Source: an uncultured Massilia sp. (lineage in GTDB: Bacteria > Pseudomonadota > Gammaproteobacteria > Burkholderiales > Burkholderiaceae). From it: a stretch of 12,887 bases of DNA. The stretch lies in assembly GCA_946886065.1 (NCBI GenBank), contig CAMPHU010000135.1, positions 1 through 12,887 on the forward strand, written 5' to 3'. Every line of letters begins with the position of its first letter. The stretch's first letter is position 1. The notes below the pieces were generated by a model, which saw nothing but the letters and a program-made list of their open reading frames with translations, had not been told where the DNA came from and ran no database searches. Shown in pieces: positions 12,864-12,887 of this stretch. Both the position numbers and the translations under genes were made by a program.

Positions 12864-12887
12864 ATGCCAACCGTTCCAACCTACAAC
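12864..12887 (+). CDS. Start of the next virion gene, cut by the window end
   Basis: Only eight codons (MPTVPTYN) are visible. AAGGAG (12850-12855) lies 8 nt upstream and the preceding gene stops 3 nt before the ATG, so the start is well supported. In T7-like morphogenesis clusters the gene after gp14 usually encodes a second internal virion protein, and a start like this is common there as I remember it. The product cannot be decided from this fragment. Confidence 0.7.

Overview
The window is the front part of a late (virion) gene cluster of a short-tailed DNA phage or prophage. Every supported gene is on the + strand and the genes are tightly packed, with 1-4 nt stop/start overlaps. By eye the DNA is very GC-rich, with G/C-ending codons, which fits a high-GC proteobacterial host. 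The set and order of head genes (Bbp19-like, scaffold, major capsid, Bbp16-like cement) match my memory of Bordetella phage BPP-1 and its relatives. I therefore favour a betaproteobacterium of the Burkholderiales (Bordetella, Burkholderia or Oxalobacteraceae), but the sequence alone cannot fix host or lifestyle. No integrase, attachment site, tRNA, CRISPR array or insertion sequence is visible.

Layout. 1-131: a rho-independent terminator for an unseen upstream gene, then an AT-rich leader. 132-2781: packaging block with a small helix-turn-helix-like protein, an unknown 100-aa protein, terminase small subunit and terminase large subunit. 2771-3250: a 124-aa accessory gene (phage ABA-sandwich-like) with its own possible promoter and a strong terminator, so moron-like. 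3263-5757: GNAT acetyltransferase, a small virion-associated protein and the portal. 5784-8829: capsid block with putative capsid staple protein, Bbp19-like protein, putative scaffold, major capsid protein and Bbp16-like cement protein. 8890-9483: a coiled-coil protein with a lipoprotein-like signal sequence, followed by a second strong terminator. 9562-12887: tail and ejection block with tail tubular protein A-like adaptor, tail nozzle (tubular B-like), a T7 gp14-like internal core protein and the first eight codons of a further gene.

How the genes work together. The terminases recognise, cut and pump DNA through the portal into a shell built from major capsid protein around the scaffold. 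Cement and staple proteins would then stabilise the expanded shell. The adaptor and nozzle close the portal and form the short tail, and the gp14-like protein would be ejected with the DNA.

The most interesting unexplained signal is a repeated intergenic element, GTATACGT(A/C)CC, followed at exactly the same distance in all three copies by TACnnT. The copies lie before the acetyltransferase, Bbp19-like and major-capsid genes, and I read them as a family of phage late promoters. Also notable are an identical C-terminal SAA(D/E)VLYG tag on the putative scaffold and staple proteins, and a terminator placed between the capsid and tail genes with no room for a new promoter.
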